From: Amblyornis subalaris
Taxonomy: Eukaryota; Chordata; Aves; Passeriformes; Ptilonorhynchidae
DNA length: 64,000 nt
Assembly (NCBI GenBank): GCA_018881555.1
Contig: JACAXG010000170.1
Location: 1,543,052-1,607,051, forward strand
Direction: 5' to 3'
Below are positions 11,196 to 24,440 of this stretch, piece by piece (position 1 is the first letter of the stretch; each line of letters starts with the position of its first letter). The translations under genes were made by a program, and so were the position numbers. The notes under the pieces are model-generated. The model saw only the letters and a list, made by a program, of their open reading frames with translations. It did no database searches and had not been told where the DNA came from.

Positions 11196-14100
11196 AGCAA
11201 GAGCAGGAAGGATCTTGGTGGATAAAAACAGGAATAACCTCTTGTTACGAAGGCAGCCTGGCCGAGTTGCGTGATTAACAGAATCCTGAGCTACTTAACT
11301 AAATTATTTTCCCTGACTGTTCTGATAAGTCTCTTCTCATCACAAGTTTGCTTTGCAGAGTGCAGCAGCACTAACAGGGTCGTTAGAGGAAGCAGGGCAA
11401 GAGCAATAATTACCTTACAGCAAAGGTTGTACAGGCTGCAAAGAGAGGGTTTGTATCTGAAACCCAGGAAATTTCACGTAATGAATTAAAGTTCTGGTGC
11501 AAGTTTGCATTATAAAAGACTGAAAAAAAAAAATCCCTGCTTTGGCACATGACACTAAAAATTTGAATTTCAGCATTTCTTCAAAGGCATTCACATATAA
11601 CAGGAAATAATTCTGTGCATATTTAGTGAGCATTTATAGCAAGAGTCATCACTTCTGTTCTCTGGATCATCGTAATATTCATCACAATGAATTTTAGTCT
11701 AGACAGTTTTTTTCACGATTAAAAATGTATATTCATAAAATAATTTAGCTTCACATTTGGCAACTTTGTATAATTCATTTGCATTAAACAACAGTTTCAG
11801 TGACTTTAAAAAGTAAACAAGTGCCTATTTCGTGTATACACATCTCTTATAATAGGATTTGAATATTTAGGTAGCTACCATCTATAGCTGCTACCGCCTT
11901 GGATTTCAGTCTAATTTATCAGGCTTTGTAAAAGTATCTCTGCAATACCTTGATTAAACAAACATTTCATTGCTAGATTAATCAGAGCTTTCATAATATT
12001 TCCATAGAATATTTATTTGAATTAGGACTTGTTTTAACTAAGATACCTTCATAATCAAGGACTGCAATAGTCACATAATAAAACAACCAAGTACTTGACT
12101 GCTTTTTCTCTGTGTTTGGACATTACTGCAGCTCCTGCTGACTGGATTAGAAATGGTGTTAAGGAAGAGTTAGATTAATGAAACAACATGTAAAATCATG
12201 GCAGAATATATTAATATCAAAACCACACATACAATCTCTTCTTCTATGTACCCATTAACACAGATTTATTGTGCATTTACACAAATGAGTGCAAGGNTGT
12301 TTGACTCTAAAGGCTTGGAGCAAATATTCTTGACATCAACAGAAAAATCAAGTGACTTCAAAGAGCTTTGCAGCAGATTTTATATCATCTGTGAGACAAA
12401 CTTCCCTTCAAAAAAATGATATTCAGCATCAGATCTGCTAATTTCAACTATTATCCTTCAAACCAGTATTTATGATAAAAGCAGTTCTGATAATTACACC
12501 TGACTCTTTTTTAACTGAATTTAAACTGAATTAACTGAATTGTACGCCTGACTCTTTCCAGCAGTGCCAATGGTTCAGAATGTGAAGCCAAGGCTAGAGT
12601 CTGGAGGCCCCGAGACAACCCTGTGACACTGATGGCTTGTGGGGACACCAGGAACGAAGCTCCTGCCTGTTCCCATGGGGAAGAAACACACTCTGTTGAA
12701 GGAATAAACATCCCCCAGAACTGGGGTGCTTTTGGTCAATTTAAATGTAAAGTGGCAAATAAAAAGTCCTGGTTTGCACCAGCCCATACCTGAATTCCTT
12801 GTGCTACTTTCCATCTAAGAAGGCTTCACACCCAAATTAAGGCTCTTTATCAGACCAAAGCCAATCCTTTTGTGAATCTGTGGTAACGAGACATGTTTCT
12901 AGTCCTGTTCAAACCAGAATGCCCCTCAGAGTTGTAATGTGTCCTCTGCTGTCTCAGTGATCCAGGCAATATGAAATGCTGCTGGCAAATAAATCCTGAC
13001 AGCCAGGGCTGTGCAGCCATTCCAACTGTCAGCCCCGCATTTCCCACAAGCTCTGGGCACTCCTTTTTACTGACCCAAAGCAAAGGACAGCCTTTTCTTA
13101 CTCTTTCTAATACTTACACGGGTTCACATCACAGACGTGTGCAATTCTACTTTAGCCAAGTACNTCTTTGTGAACTTGATTTTAGGGAAAATTGCCCTGA
13201 GCTCCATTTAATTGCACTGCTGCAGTGTGACTGAAAAACTGGATTTGGACTATGAATAGAATGTAGCGATCCTTAATATTTTCCCAGTTAATAATCTGTA
13301 TTAAAATAAACCTGCAGTTTCATCCATTAGCTCTCCTCTCTACAGAATAAGGGAAATGCAATCAAAATAGAAAAGGAAAAATTGGTTTTGGCTCCAAGGT
13401 GTCTTTGTTGTAGTTTAAATATGGCAACATTTAAAATCAGAAAACTGTCAACATTCTAGGACAAATTCTGCTGTTAGTCACCTTACATGGTGAGTAACTT
13501 CATATACTTGGCTGTGAATCTTGCTTCATATTTTTATTCCAAAGAACTTATTTTCAACCACTGCAATCCACCTTTGAGTGCCTTAGGTAAAGTGTTCTGC
13601 CCATTGGCCAGATGGAAATATTCACCCATGGCTGTCAAATTTCTCTAAACTTAAAGACCACTGTGGAAAGATGGAAAGAGACTATTCTCCATTCCTTTTG
13701 GCCTTCCTGGTTAACTTTGAGAAGGGCTACTGCTTATCTTATTTTTCAGTAAATCATTATACACAAATATCACAGCGGTCTTTTCCCCCTCCTTCCCTAC
13801 CAAAAAAAAAAATAGTGCTGGAAATGACTGTGTACTTTATTTTTTCCAATATACTCATGGTAAAGTTACAACTCATTGATCACTTTCCTATGCTGTGGCA
13901 AACTGAGACATATTTTTCTATTACTGTCAGTCACTTTTAGCTACAGATAAATATTTAAGAGCTTGAAATTGATGGCCCAAAAACCAGAAGGGGATCTTTC
14001 TGAAAATGGCAGGGGGTTTTGCCCTCACAAAGGCATGAAACTCACAGATTTTGGCCAAAATCTGCCATGCACCCACTGGCTAANCATTAAGGAAACTTCC

Positions 14101-14705
14101 CATTCCCACCATGCACGACCCATTCCAAGGGTCCCACTGGCAGCACCTCAGCTGGGACTGAGGTCCTTTCACAACAGCTCCCCCCACACCCACACACCAG
14201 GATTCCCATGGCACAGTCTCAGATGTCCTGATCCTCAAAATAATTTAATCTTGGTGCACCAACTAAATTACAAAATCCCAGCCTCAGCTGGTGCCTCAGT
14301 GTTGGTCAGTGTTGGCTGATCCTTGAATGTCTGTGCTGCTGCCACTTCCTCCGTCTGACAGCTGCTCCTGCCTTTCCTTCTCTTCCAGCAGTGCAGGGAA
14401 TGGCACAATCCACACATGGCAGAGCTCAGACAAATTCCTGGGGAGCCTGGCCCTGAGCTGCTCCATACACATCTGCATTTATACAGAAAGGAGAACAGGA
14501 CACCTTGTTAGCACAAAGCAGAATCAAGCACGTGCTTATCAAAAGCTGGTGTCCTGGACATGGCTGGCACAGGTTAGCCAGTTCATTCTGAGTTTGAAGT
14601 GAATTTTAGATTAGAGTGAGTGTACATGGATGAAAATGTCTGGAAGTCCAGGCTAGATCCAATGAAACTGCATAGTCCTGGTTTTCAATATCTTCCTGCA
14701 GCATT
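11196..14705. other. Unique AT-rich DNA with minor local repeats
   Basis: The word cctgactcttt occurs at about 12499 and 12547 around three copies of aactgaatt (12513-12541). An A11 run lies at 13802-13812. Frames up to 118 codons (13963-14319) show no known family. Confidence 0.5.
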
Positions 14706-15165
14706 TCACAGAATCACAGAATAACATGGGTTGGATATAAGAATAACCTGGCAGGACCCACCAGGATCATGGATCCAGCTCCTGTCCCTGCACAGACNCC
14801 CCAGCAATCCCAGCCTGTGCATCCCTGGGAGCGCTGTCCAAAGGCCCCTGGAGCTGTGGCAGCCTCGGGGCCGTGCCCANTCCCTGGGGAGCCTGCTCAG
14901 TGCCCAGCCCCCTGTGGGGCCAGNAGAAGCTGTTCCTGCTNTCCAGCCTAACCCTGCCCTGACACAACCTCATGCCATTCCCTTGGTCCTGTCCCTGGTC
15001 ACACAGAGCAGAGATCAGCACCTGCCCCTCCTCTTCCCTCCATGAGGAAGTTGTATTTGGGATGAGTCTCCCCTCAACCTCCTCTGCTCCGGCTGAACAA
15101 TCCAAGTGCCCTCAGCCTCCCCTCACTCAGATTCCCCTCCAGACCCTTCCCCATCCCCATCTCTC
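14706..15165 (-). mobile_element. CR1 LINE, 0.46-kb copy, lineage C
   Basis: An antisense CR1 starting on + at ttcacagaatcacagaataa and ccaggatcatggatccagct. It passes through cagccccctgtggggccag and ccatgaggaagttgtatttg, and fades in the cccttccccatcccc segment near 15165. It is the reference copy for the partial lineage C copies at 49856 and 61911. Its 5' side lies about ten bases from one arm of a 78-bp inverted duplication. Confidence 0.93.
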
Positions 15166-15176
15166 TCCTTTAAGCC

Positions 15177-15254
15177 AGTTTAATATTTACCTTAAGCACT
15201 GAAACTCCTTGCTGCAGGACGTACAGCAGCTAATAATTTATTTGGATTTCGATG
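15177..15254 (+). repeat. 78-bp inverted duplication, arm 1
   Basis: This segment matches the reverse complement of 16750-16827 at 74 of 78 positions by direct alignment. All four differences are transitions, and two are CpG here against TpG in the partner. It is AT-rich, is not CR1, and begins directly after the 5' side of the lineage C CR1. It ends in gatttcgatg. Confidence 0.93.
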
Positions 15255-15297
15255 ACCCTTCCAACCCAAACCAATAATTTAATTGGATTTTGCATTG
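15232..15297 (+). repeat. About 20-bp direct repeat around a CR1-like crumb
   Basis: aataatttatttggattt (15232-15249) recurs with one mismatch as aataatttaattggattt (15273-15290). Between them lies gatgacccttccaacccaaa (15251-15270), which closely resembles the last bases before a lineage A tail. The arrangement resembles a tiny insertion with a target duplication, but chance is possible for such short words. Confidence 0.6.
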
Positions 15298-16749
15298 TTT
15301 AGGCACGTGCCCAACCTCAGGACTACCCACAGCAGCCTGGTGAGATGTGGCAGGTCTGCATGGAATTCCTGCTGCAGGAGGAGCTGTGACAGGATCACGA
15401 CAACCTTCCTCCTCCTCCCCACCACAGCTCAAACACAGAGCTCANGAAGCAAACAGAAGCAGAACCTTTCCTCAGCAGAGGTCTGGCACCTTTTAAGAAA
15501 TCCAAGTCTGCTTGCATGGAGCTGCTTCAGAGCGCGGGCATTCTCAGGTGTGCAGGAAAAATGAACTGGATTTCGGGAAAGAGCCTTTGCAGCGGGCAGG
15601 GAGAAGGGCTGGCAAATGCTCTTACAAAGGCATTCCGTATTGACGCTACAGTTTCTCTCTGACATGTTAATCCACACCCCAGCAACTGAGAAATGAGACC
15701 TATGGACACACAATCCTGCCTTGGATCATCTGGCCTGGGCTTCCACATGGATAAGGAGTGCTGTGATAGTTCTGCAGAGCAGCTTAATTTCAAAATCACT
15801 GAAGCCTGAAAGCCTCAAATGAGTTTTTCNCTTTCTGAAAGGGAGAATAAAACTTCAAGATCCAACTGTTGAAAAGCTTCCCTAAATCTCCTGGGAATCG
15901 CAGTGCAGTTTTATACAGCAGTAACAGCCATCATGCCCATAATTCTTAATTAAAACAAAGCCCTAGCCATATAAGATCAAATATGATTTATNTGCAACCT
16001 TTCTTACTGTTACTGTGATCTTCCAAAAATTATATTTAAAAATTACTCTATTCCATACTGAGTACTAAGTGTCCTAAAGCACACAACACCTTGACAGTAA
16101 ATATTGAATTTGAGGGGTGGAGGACAAAAATTTGAAGTAACCCTCCCCACNGACCATTTCAAAGACATGTCACAAGTAGAATTTGGAAGGTATCCCACAA
16201 TAACCAGCAGCAAAAAATATGATTGGCAATGTCAGACCGTTTCTAGAAGCAGCATTTAAAGACTGATTTCACTGAAACTTGAAAAAGTTGCTAAGACAAG
16301 AGACAACTGAGTGTTAAGAAATTAAAAAAGACTTAAGTAGAAAAAGTCTTTCCTCACAGGGAGCATGAAAACAAAATTGATTCTGCAATTGGCCTGAGAT
16401 ATTTGAATTGANGGAGTTAAACCTAGTGTGTCCTCAGGAAAATTATGGAGGATAGTTTTCCAANATTAGTGCATTGTCCAATTATCCTTCTAAAAATGCA
16501 TAAATCACCATATTACTCGAATGCTTTCCAAAAANCTGGTTATCAGCAACACTCCCACACTGGGCTGGCTCGGGTCTGAGTAATTGCTCAACTATCATAA
16601 TTCCAATGGTTATGTAGGNAAGAGAATTAAAAAAAGAACAAGTAGTTGCAAAGTTCTCTCTCAACAATTCACACTGTGATGTTCCCTCAGCCAGGTATGG
16701 TTTTACTCTGCAGTTCTTGATGGGATTTCTTCTCCACAATTCAGAGCCA
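15298..16749. other. Spacer between inverted arms
   Basis: Unique DNA with no repeat family or supported exon. The two 93-94-codon frames near 15283-15713 overlap on opposite strands and look like chance frames. Confidence 0.5.
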
Positions 16750-16827
16750 CATCAAAATCCAAATAAATTATTAGCTGCTGTACATCCTGCAGCAAGGAGT
16801 TTCAGTGCTTAAGGTAAATGTTAAATT
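16750..16827 (-). repeat. 78-bp inverted duplication, arm 2
   Basis: Reverse complement partner of 15177-15254. On + it begins catcaaaatccaaataaatt and ends ttaaggtaaatgttaaat. Flanks on both sides are unrelated to those of arm 1, so the duplicated unit is sharply bounded. Confidence 0.93.
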
Positions 16828-18751
16828 TCATGATATTTTTAATTAATATGTGAGTACTGACTACAGTTTTTCATCTCTGTGTGCTCGGTCTGTCTGCATT
16901 CAGCCTGTACTTTAAAAAGAAAATTAATACTTTTTTTTTTTTTCTCAAATTAAGGTTAACCAACCGTGCGTGTATTTAAAAATCTGCTACTGTTGTGCAA
17001 GCATTTGTAGGCAAAATAGAACATTTTTGACTGTAACATACTGTGACACCTGAACAAGTTGAAAAGAATGACTTTCAGACTGATTGATGCTTTGGCCTTT
17101 CGTTGTGAGAAATTCCTCTGTTATGCCCTGACTTGCCTCAAGATGGTACTGGTATCACACAGACCTTCCTGCCAGCTCCAAACCACCCCAGCACGAGCCA
17201 AACACCTCATCTTGTCATCCTCGCTGCGGAGCTGAAACCGTTGCAGGCAGCTGTTCTGAATATTTTAATCCTGTTTCTTCTCTAATTTACAGTAATTTAA
17301 ATATAAAATAATAAGTTCTTCACGGTGCATTATTGTGCAAATAGCATTTAATGAACCTATTTTTCTGCAGCTCTAACTTAGCTTTCCAGAGTGAGCATTA
17401 CTACAGGTGGGAAAATAATGGATGTTTCAGTTCTGTATCCAAACCTTTAAAAATAGAGGGTGGCTTGGTTGACTTTTAGCAGAACTTGAGGATGGAAAAG
17501 CAGGGAGAAAATGGTGAGGAGAAAACCATCCCTACCATGGGGCAGCCTGCAGTGCATCACTTACCACAGAATAAACTATTTAATGCAAAAACACTGCACA
17601 AAACCACTGAAAAATGCTGATTTGAGGAAGAAATGAAGAAATACTTAAATTTAAGGGTTGGCGTTTTTTTCATACAGTCTTCCACTTTGAAACACACAAT
17701 AATGAAACACTAAGCACTTGCTCATTTCTGGANAGATTTACTAATTTTGATATAAAGGCACTAAATGTTTCCTTTTTATTTAAGAGCAGGCAGAGCTGGG
17801 AGAGTGATGAACATCACTGGAGATATATATATTATATATATGTAAGATGCAAGTTATGAATAAGTTATATATAAAAGACATAACTTAAGGTTAACTGATG
17901 CCACTGAGCTTAAATGGCTTTGAACTTACATTTTTCAGCTTTCATCTTTTCAATCTTTATATAAGCTTGGTAATTTNGACCTTTATATATTTTCTTTATA
18001 TAATTGATTGATGTGCCGACAGAATACGAGCTTGTTTTAAGGCAGAAGAAATCCACCAAAAAAAAATCTTGNATGTCCTAATCTTCCAATAATGAAACGT
18101 AAAGGATTTTTGTTTAAGCTAAAAAAAAAAGAAGATGATTTGTATGTGGCAGGCAGCATCCTGGAGTCTAATGGGAAATCTCTTTTTANTGTTGCTGGAG
18201 ACAAATGATACAAGGCCTTGAGTGACAGACTCTGTTCACCTTGTGTTGAAAACTGGGAGTGAGAGGGAATGTTTTAATGTCTACTCAAATAAGTGGACAG
18301 ACTTGTCTGGATCAAGATGCTTTCTCTGCTGTAAAATGACTCATTTTTTGTATCAAATATGATCTTATTCATACACAGATGATGTTGAATAAAAAACCCA
18401 AACAAACCAACAATCAAATATATCAGGGGATAGGGCAGAGAAAGCAAAATTTATCCAAATTTTCTAAGTTTCTACTATGGTGGCNATGAAAATTCACACT
18501 GGAAAGAACAACTATATTATAACAGAGAACAGACTCAACTAATCTAATCCAAAACACCTAGGGAAAAAAAAATACAAACTAAATCTGATTCTGTGCCTCA
18601 CTATCTTCTCTGACTTCAGTGACTTCACTGGACACTGAATTTACATATAATTTACATATAAAGGCCAAATTTTTCTAATAGGAAGNCAAAAACACACAAT
18701 GAATTTTCACAAAGATTCATAGACATATAATAAAGACTTAGAAATATATCC
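16828..18751. other. Unique AT-rich DNA
   Basis: Contains a T13 run at 16931-16943 and TA-dinucleotide stretches at about 17822-17842. A direct repeat, atttacatataatttacata, lies near 18640. No coding signal was seen. Confidence 0.55.
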
Positions 18752-19019
18752 TTGCAAAGATAGGACAAGGCGGAATGGCTTCCCACTGCCAGAGGGCAGG
18801 GTNAGATGGGATATTGGGAAGGAATTCCCAATTGTGTGGATGCTGAGACCCTGGCACAGGTTGCCCAGGGAAGCTGTGGCTGCCCCTGGATCCCTGGAAG
18901 TGTCCAAGGCCAGGCTGGACAGGGCTTGGAGCAACCTGGGATAGTGGAAGGGGGTGGGACTGAATGGGTTTTAAGGTCCCTTCCAACCCAAACCATTCCA
19001 TGATTCCATGATTCTATGA
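18752..19019 (+). mobile_element. CR1 LINE 3' fragment, lineage A
   Basis: A sense copy from tccttgcaaagataggacaa through ggcttcccactgccagaggg to a complete tail, ccattccatgattccatgattctatga. It lacks the tgtccctgcccatggca segment found near the 3' end of sister copies, leaving gtggaagggggtgggac. That is a small internal deletion. Confidence 0.95.
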
Positions 19020-20857
19020 AGTTTTGAGAGAGCAGCTGTGAAATGTAAATATGAATCTTCCAAATTAGGAGAAAAGTCAGAAAAAGATATTACTTGCAAG
19101 CCTTTAAGGGTTGATTTTTGAGTAACATCCCACAGAGACACTTATAATACCTTGCCCTTCTCAGGCGACCCCACAGAGCAGACACAAAACCTATAAAATT
19201 AATTGAACTCCTATGAAACTTGTGGGAAGGGTCAAAANTAATTTTTTTCTCCCAGCTCAGGAGCGAGACACACCATCACAAAAACCAGCCAGAAAACAGA
19301 CCTTGACCTTTCCCCTAATCCCGCTCTATGCATCAATTTCCATTTCTGCTCTATTTTCAGAAATATTAAACTAAAGAACTGGGTGGGAACTGCATCTGCT
19401 GCCAAACTTGTAGCCAACACAAGTCTGAGATTACCCCTCAGCTACTGAATAATCAATGTCCTTCCCTATATCATACCAAACATCTGAAGGATTTCCTGCT
19501 TCTGTGGTGATATGTTTCTGGATTTTTTCCATAATCGCTATTTTTCAGNCCTCTAGTGTTCCTGAAAGAAACAAATATTTTCCATTTGAAGGAAAGAGAA
19601 TGCCAAAATGGCAACCTCATGGTTACACTTGCAATTATAGAAGTTTTGAGTACCCCAGTGGGATCCTGAATATTAGGGATTTTTTGAAAAATGGTATCTT
19701 GGACCAATTATGAATTGTTCTGGTTTACACACTTCTAAATGATCTTCTATGTCCTGTTAGAAGACTCATTTTACCACCAGAATCTTCCATCTTTCCTTCA
19801 TTTTATGTGTCCTTAAATCTGTTCTCTAGCAGAGAACACATTATCTCTATTACTTGCCTATTTTCTTCCTATCTGTGAACTTACATCTTTTGATGATGTT
19901 TCAGTTTGCTTGCATCTCCTTTCAAATTTGAATTCTTGCTCACCGAGGTTGTTGTGATGTAGCTTCAGGTCAGCTGCACTTCATATTTTTCTGAAGGACA
20001 GGCAACAGAATATAATGGTCCGGTTTGAACCACAAAGGTTATTTGCTGTTCTTTACAACACGTGCCGAAAAAGTCTTCTCTAAAAATACTTGTTTGTTTA
20101 AAAGATGATTTGAGAGGTTTTGTTACTGCTGCGTGCATTTCCCATAATGGGGACTTCATCTTTTCAGGCCAGGTGTGCTTTAAATGGATTCATTCAGAAA
20201 GCATTTTCCTGAGTTATTGNTGGCTCTAAATTAACACTATAATGACGAGAAATAGCTCTGACCCCCCCACGCTTTTGTGATTTGTCTGGAAGGCTCTGCA
20301 GAGAGGACAGCGTGAAGAGGAGAGCTGAGCTCTTGTTGCACTCCAAGGACACACGTTCCTCCCATTCCCTTTCATAGCACAGAAATGGCTGGAGCCAAGA
20401 AAAAAGTTGTTGGACTCCTTCTGGCACAGGATCCATTGGGAGTTACTCCCTCCACAGCTGGGGGGAGTTACACACAACCACACCACTGCACCTCTGTCCT
20501 CTTTGGGATTTGGGTGCCAGAAATCATGACTTTGTAGGGGAAAAACACAATGCAGGACTCAGGTGAATGGATACAGGACTCCAGTCATGTACTTAGTTAC
20601 ATTAGTGAGTCAGAGCACTCATGGAGGCTGAGAGCCTGAACAATGACATTCTGAGACCTTCTGTCAAAGAGCTGCCAGAGAAGAACACAAAGAATTGACA
20701 TTATTCTTCCTTTCTCACCACGTTTAAGCTGCGATGCTCTTATTAAACTCAGACTTTTACCTATTCCGTATTTCTTCCCCGAAAGAAGGTAATAAATGCC
20801 TTCTTCAGTAAAGCAGGTGAGTCCACGGATTCTGAGCAAGACCCCACAGATTTGTAA
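19020..20857. other. Unique DNA, no gene supported
   Basis: Frames of 85 and 78 codons on opposite strands at 19456-19713 overlap and show no family resemblance. No repeat family was recognised. Confidence 0.5.
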
Positions 20858-21027
20858 AGAATCCTTAAGGTTGGAAAAGACCTCCAAGGTCATCCAGGCC
20901 AACTTGTGACCCATCCTCACCTTGTCCCAGCCCAGAGCACTGATTGCCATGTCCAGGCATTCCTTGGACACCTCCAGGGATGGAGACTCCAGCCCCTGCC
21001 AATGCCTGACCACCCTTTCCATGAAAA
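20858..21027 (-). mobile_element. CR1 LINE 3' fragment, lineage B
   Basis: On + it reads aaggttggaaaagacctcca, then ccttgtcccagcccagagca, cacctccagggatgg and gaccaccctttccatg. Part of the terminal tail is eroded. It lacks about a dozen bases around the cacctccctgggcag word that sister copies carry. It is more diverged than the copies at 28644 and 59720. Confidence 0.92.
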
Positions 21028-23274
21028 AATGAACTATGAAGCTTCTCACAACCAAGTATACACATTTTCCCAGCTTTCAGATTTCCCTAACAGTGAAATC
21101 TATCAGCTTTGTCGTGACTGATTTCAATCCTATTCCCCAACATTCATTTCTATTCCCTGCAATCGCAGAGGTGCTCGGACAATATTTCCCAGTTTCTACC
21201 TCCATCNTGGGCACCATGGGAATGAAAGCTCCGTGTGTAGCACACACATTCCTTGCTGTGCTGTCAGTCCAGCACAATTTGCACCTGCCTGTACAGTTGA
21301 CTGAGCCAAGGAATCCACTCCCTGTTCTCCTACCTGGAAACCAAAGCCAACCACTCGGACGTGCAAAATAAAGCGTCCTCTGNGAGATGAATCTAAACAA
21401 AAATTTTGGAGTTCTGCTTTCACGTCTCCCTAGAAATCCATCCTAAAAGCTATATCGCCCACTGGAAGCCTGACTGTAAACTTCTNAGGGCTGTAATTCC
21501 TGATTTCAGCCAAGTCAACAGCAGCATTTCTCAGTGACTTTTATTTTAACCATTTGGAAATTCCAATGGTCAGTCAATTAGCAGCCAGGTTTGTATTTCA
21601 GTATTCTTACTGATATACTGAAAATATCTAAGACTACAGGATTCCTCTCCATGTTTTCTTAAGGCAAGGTAGTTTATATACTTTATTTATGCTTTAAGTA
21701 ATGCTACCGCATCCAGGAGTGCATTCTAAAAATTACACGATTACCAAAAATTGTTTAAAAGAAAGCTATAGCCTCCATTCCTTTTACCTCCTTACTAAAA
21801 ATGGCAGTAATGTTTGCACTTACAGCAGTGCAGNATTTTCACAGCTTTAATTTTTAAACTCATCCAGCTCTCACTCTTTACCTTTGTATGAGTTGCATAT
21901 TAATATTATTATTCTTGGCTCCGTTTATAGCTTCATGAAACCTATACAACCTGCTTTAGTATTCTTTAGTCTTTAACAAGTGAGACTGGGAATTGAGGAG
22001 TAATCAGTAATGGTTATCTGCCTTTCCTATTTAAAAACAATAATGATGTTCACTCATCCTGAACAAGGCCTTTAATTAATCATTGTAGTAATGCAGACTG
22101 AAGTCCCAGTGTTACTATCACTGACGCATAACAGTGATATTAAGTCCTGCTTAAATGCTTTTATTCTGTAAAATAAATCTTTACATCAATTCCCAACAAT
22201 TTAGTAAAATTAAAATACAGCCTCATTATTCTAGTTATTACAAAATTTTCAAGCAGGTATTGTTTTTAAGCAGGCATTATTTTTATCATATGAGAGCTGA
22301 CAACTCCACTTTATTAAGAGGACATGTTTTCAGGCAGTGCATAAATAAATATATTTTTATATATATTCTCTTTATATAATTTCCTCATATATATATATAT
22401 ACTTAATTCTTGTATTTAGAGACTAGTCCCTCCCTATATAAAGTTTCTCACTCAATTTTGCAACATATGTCTAAATTCCACAAAGCGTAGCTTAACCTCC
22501 AAGCTTGTTTTTTGGATTTAAGACGACTCTNGTTTAATGGGCATGGGAAGAACTACAAAACCTTGTGCATTACCTCACAGACTGACTGTACCCGACTGAC
22601 TGAAATACAATATTCACCTTCTATTTAGATATGTTCATCTTCTACTACTAGCTAATAGCCTAATTAGACTAAAAGCTACCCAGTGCATCTTTTTTCCAAG
22701 TGAATAATTCAAATGAAATGACTAATTAAATTCTTAAGGGAACCACACAGCTATTTATGCCGATAACTTGGAGCTGCCATCAAAGTGGCCGGGCACACAT
22801 CCCCTCGTGCTGCCGTATTCCAGAGCATCCCCCCGGGTTGGGAACGCTGCAGAAGGAAGTGCTGTGCAGCTGAATTCCCTGGAGAGCAGGAACCAAATGT
22901 GCAGGGACTTCACAAACTCTGGTTTCTAATGAAGAAAAAAACCAAATCCACAAGGAAATACATTTCTGCAGCAGGCTGAAACGTAAAGGGCTGCATTTCA
23001 TATACTGTGCTATGGACAGTGTCATTCTCTGAAGGCAATGAATTATACAGAGTTATTGGGGTGTTTTGACACCTCTTGAGCTGGACTCCACATATATTTT
23101 TACAGCATTTGATACTTCTTTTCCCCTTAGGCCTTGTCACAGCTACTCCAGGAAAACTTTGGCCAGTACCAACTTTGCTTTCTATCCTAGATTTTCCATC
23201 TATGTAACATTCTGGTCCTGCCAATAGAAGGGTGAGTCAGCGAGGCACAGGGACGACAGTGTTAAAATGAAAAT

Positions 23275-23332
23275 CAAAAATAAAAGGAAAAAAAAAAAAA
23301 AAGAAAAAAAGAAGAAAGAAAATATGAAGGAA
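23275..23332. repeat. A-rich purine tract
   Basis: Near-pure A and G sequence (A15 around 23288-23302, then gaaaaaaagaagaaagaaaa). This is a simple low-complexity tract. It is not preceded by an identifiable retrotransposed sequence. Confidence 0.85.
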
Positions 23333-24026
23333 AGGTTCTTAAGTTTATGTTGGGTGACATGGAATGCCAGAGACAGAGAGTGTGCCTTGCATGCCAGGCA
23401 ATTGTGGGCAAATCTCTTGACCTCCGAGCTTTCATTACCAAATTAACAATTGTGGATGCTGACTTTTCCCTACCCAGATCATCAGGTCACAAACACACGT
23501 ATCAATCAGTGTCTGTTAGGCACCTCGGTAATGTGGAAATCAAAGTGGTGAGTATTTGTCTAGCTGGGTAGAAACCTGGTATCAAACTCTCAGCATGAAA
23601 ATTGAATCTGACTTTTAATGAGCAGATTTGGATAGGTGGTCGGGGTTTGAACTTAAAAACACTGAGAAACACTTTCCAANTATATTTTTGTCCTTTTAAT
23701 TAGAGCCTTTTCTCATTTTTCCAATCCCTTTCAACAAGCCTCTAATATTTTTCAGCCTTGCCTTTGGAGGGGCAGGCACAAAGTGAGGCAGATCTACGGA
23801 ACAAGGGGATATCAAAGGCTGAATTTCCCCTGTCGCTTTAACCACATGAAAGCTCTCCAAATGTATTCCCTTGCTCCTCTTAGTGGTTTGTATAATGAGA
23901 TCAGTGGAAGTGAACACTAACATCTCCCTGTTCCATTTGCAGCTGCTGGGAGCTGAAGGATAGCTGTGCTATGGTAATGATTCTATTTGAAAAGGGAATA
24001 TTTGCTACTGCATTCTTTCTTGCAGC

Positions 24027-24049
24027 TTTTTTTTTTTTTTTTTTTTTTT
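24027..24049. repeat. Poly-T run of 23
   Basis: An uninterrupted T23 follows ttctttcttgcagc. On - it would be a poly-A run, but no retrogene or SINE body was recognised to its right on +. Confidence 0.9.
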
Positions 24050-24307
24050 AATGTTCTGGCAGTGTTCTCAGTTTCGGGGAGGAAAGGGAGGAAAGAGAAG
24101 AGCACTAGAGAAAGGGATGATCGCTGCCTCAGAAATTTAAAATCTGGTGAGAAAAAGAGGACAGAACTAACTGGTGGTCTCAGAGGACAGGGAAAAAATT
24201 ATGATAGGGTAAGGAGGAAGGAAAGCCTGTTGGTTGCTTACCAAACCAACTTTATCTGGAGCTGAGATGTCCAAAATAATTTATGCCAGGCTTCAGAACT
24301 GGAAACA

Positions 24308-24440
24308 GAATCTCAGAATAGTTTGGGTTGGAAAGGACCTTAAAGCCCATCCAGTCCCATCCCTGCCATGGACACCTTCCACTATCCCAGGTTGCTCCAA
24401 GCCCTGTCCAGCCTGGCCGTGGACACTTCCAGGGATGGGG
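24308..24440 (-). mobile_element. CR1 LINE 3' fragment, lineage A
   Basis: On + it starts gaatctcagaatagtttggg. It continues ttggaaaggaccttaaagcc, gttgctccaagccctgtcc and gacacttccagggatgggg, then ends abruptly. The cgggcaggga part of the usual gccatgggcagggacacc word is deleted here, leaving gccatggacacc. Confidence 0.94.

Larger units (their letters stand above)
21028..24307. other. Unique AT-rich DNA with homopolymer tracts
   Basis: Holds TA-rich stretches at 22350-22402, an A-rich purine tract at about 23275-23332 and a T23 run at 24027-24049. Short frames (up to 111 codons at 21036-21371) show no known family. No exon is supported. Confidence 0.5.

Noticed and set aside
24015..24050. 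tctttcttgcag followed by poly-T, resembling a splice acceptor
   Set aside because: The downstream sequence is a T23 run and no open, family-like exon follows.
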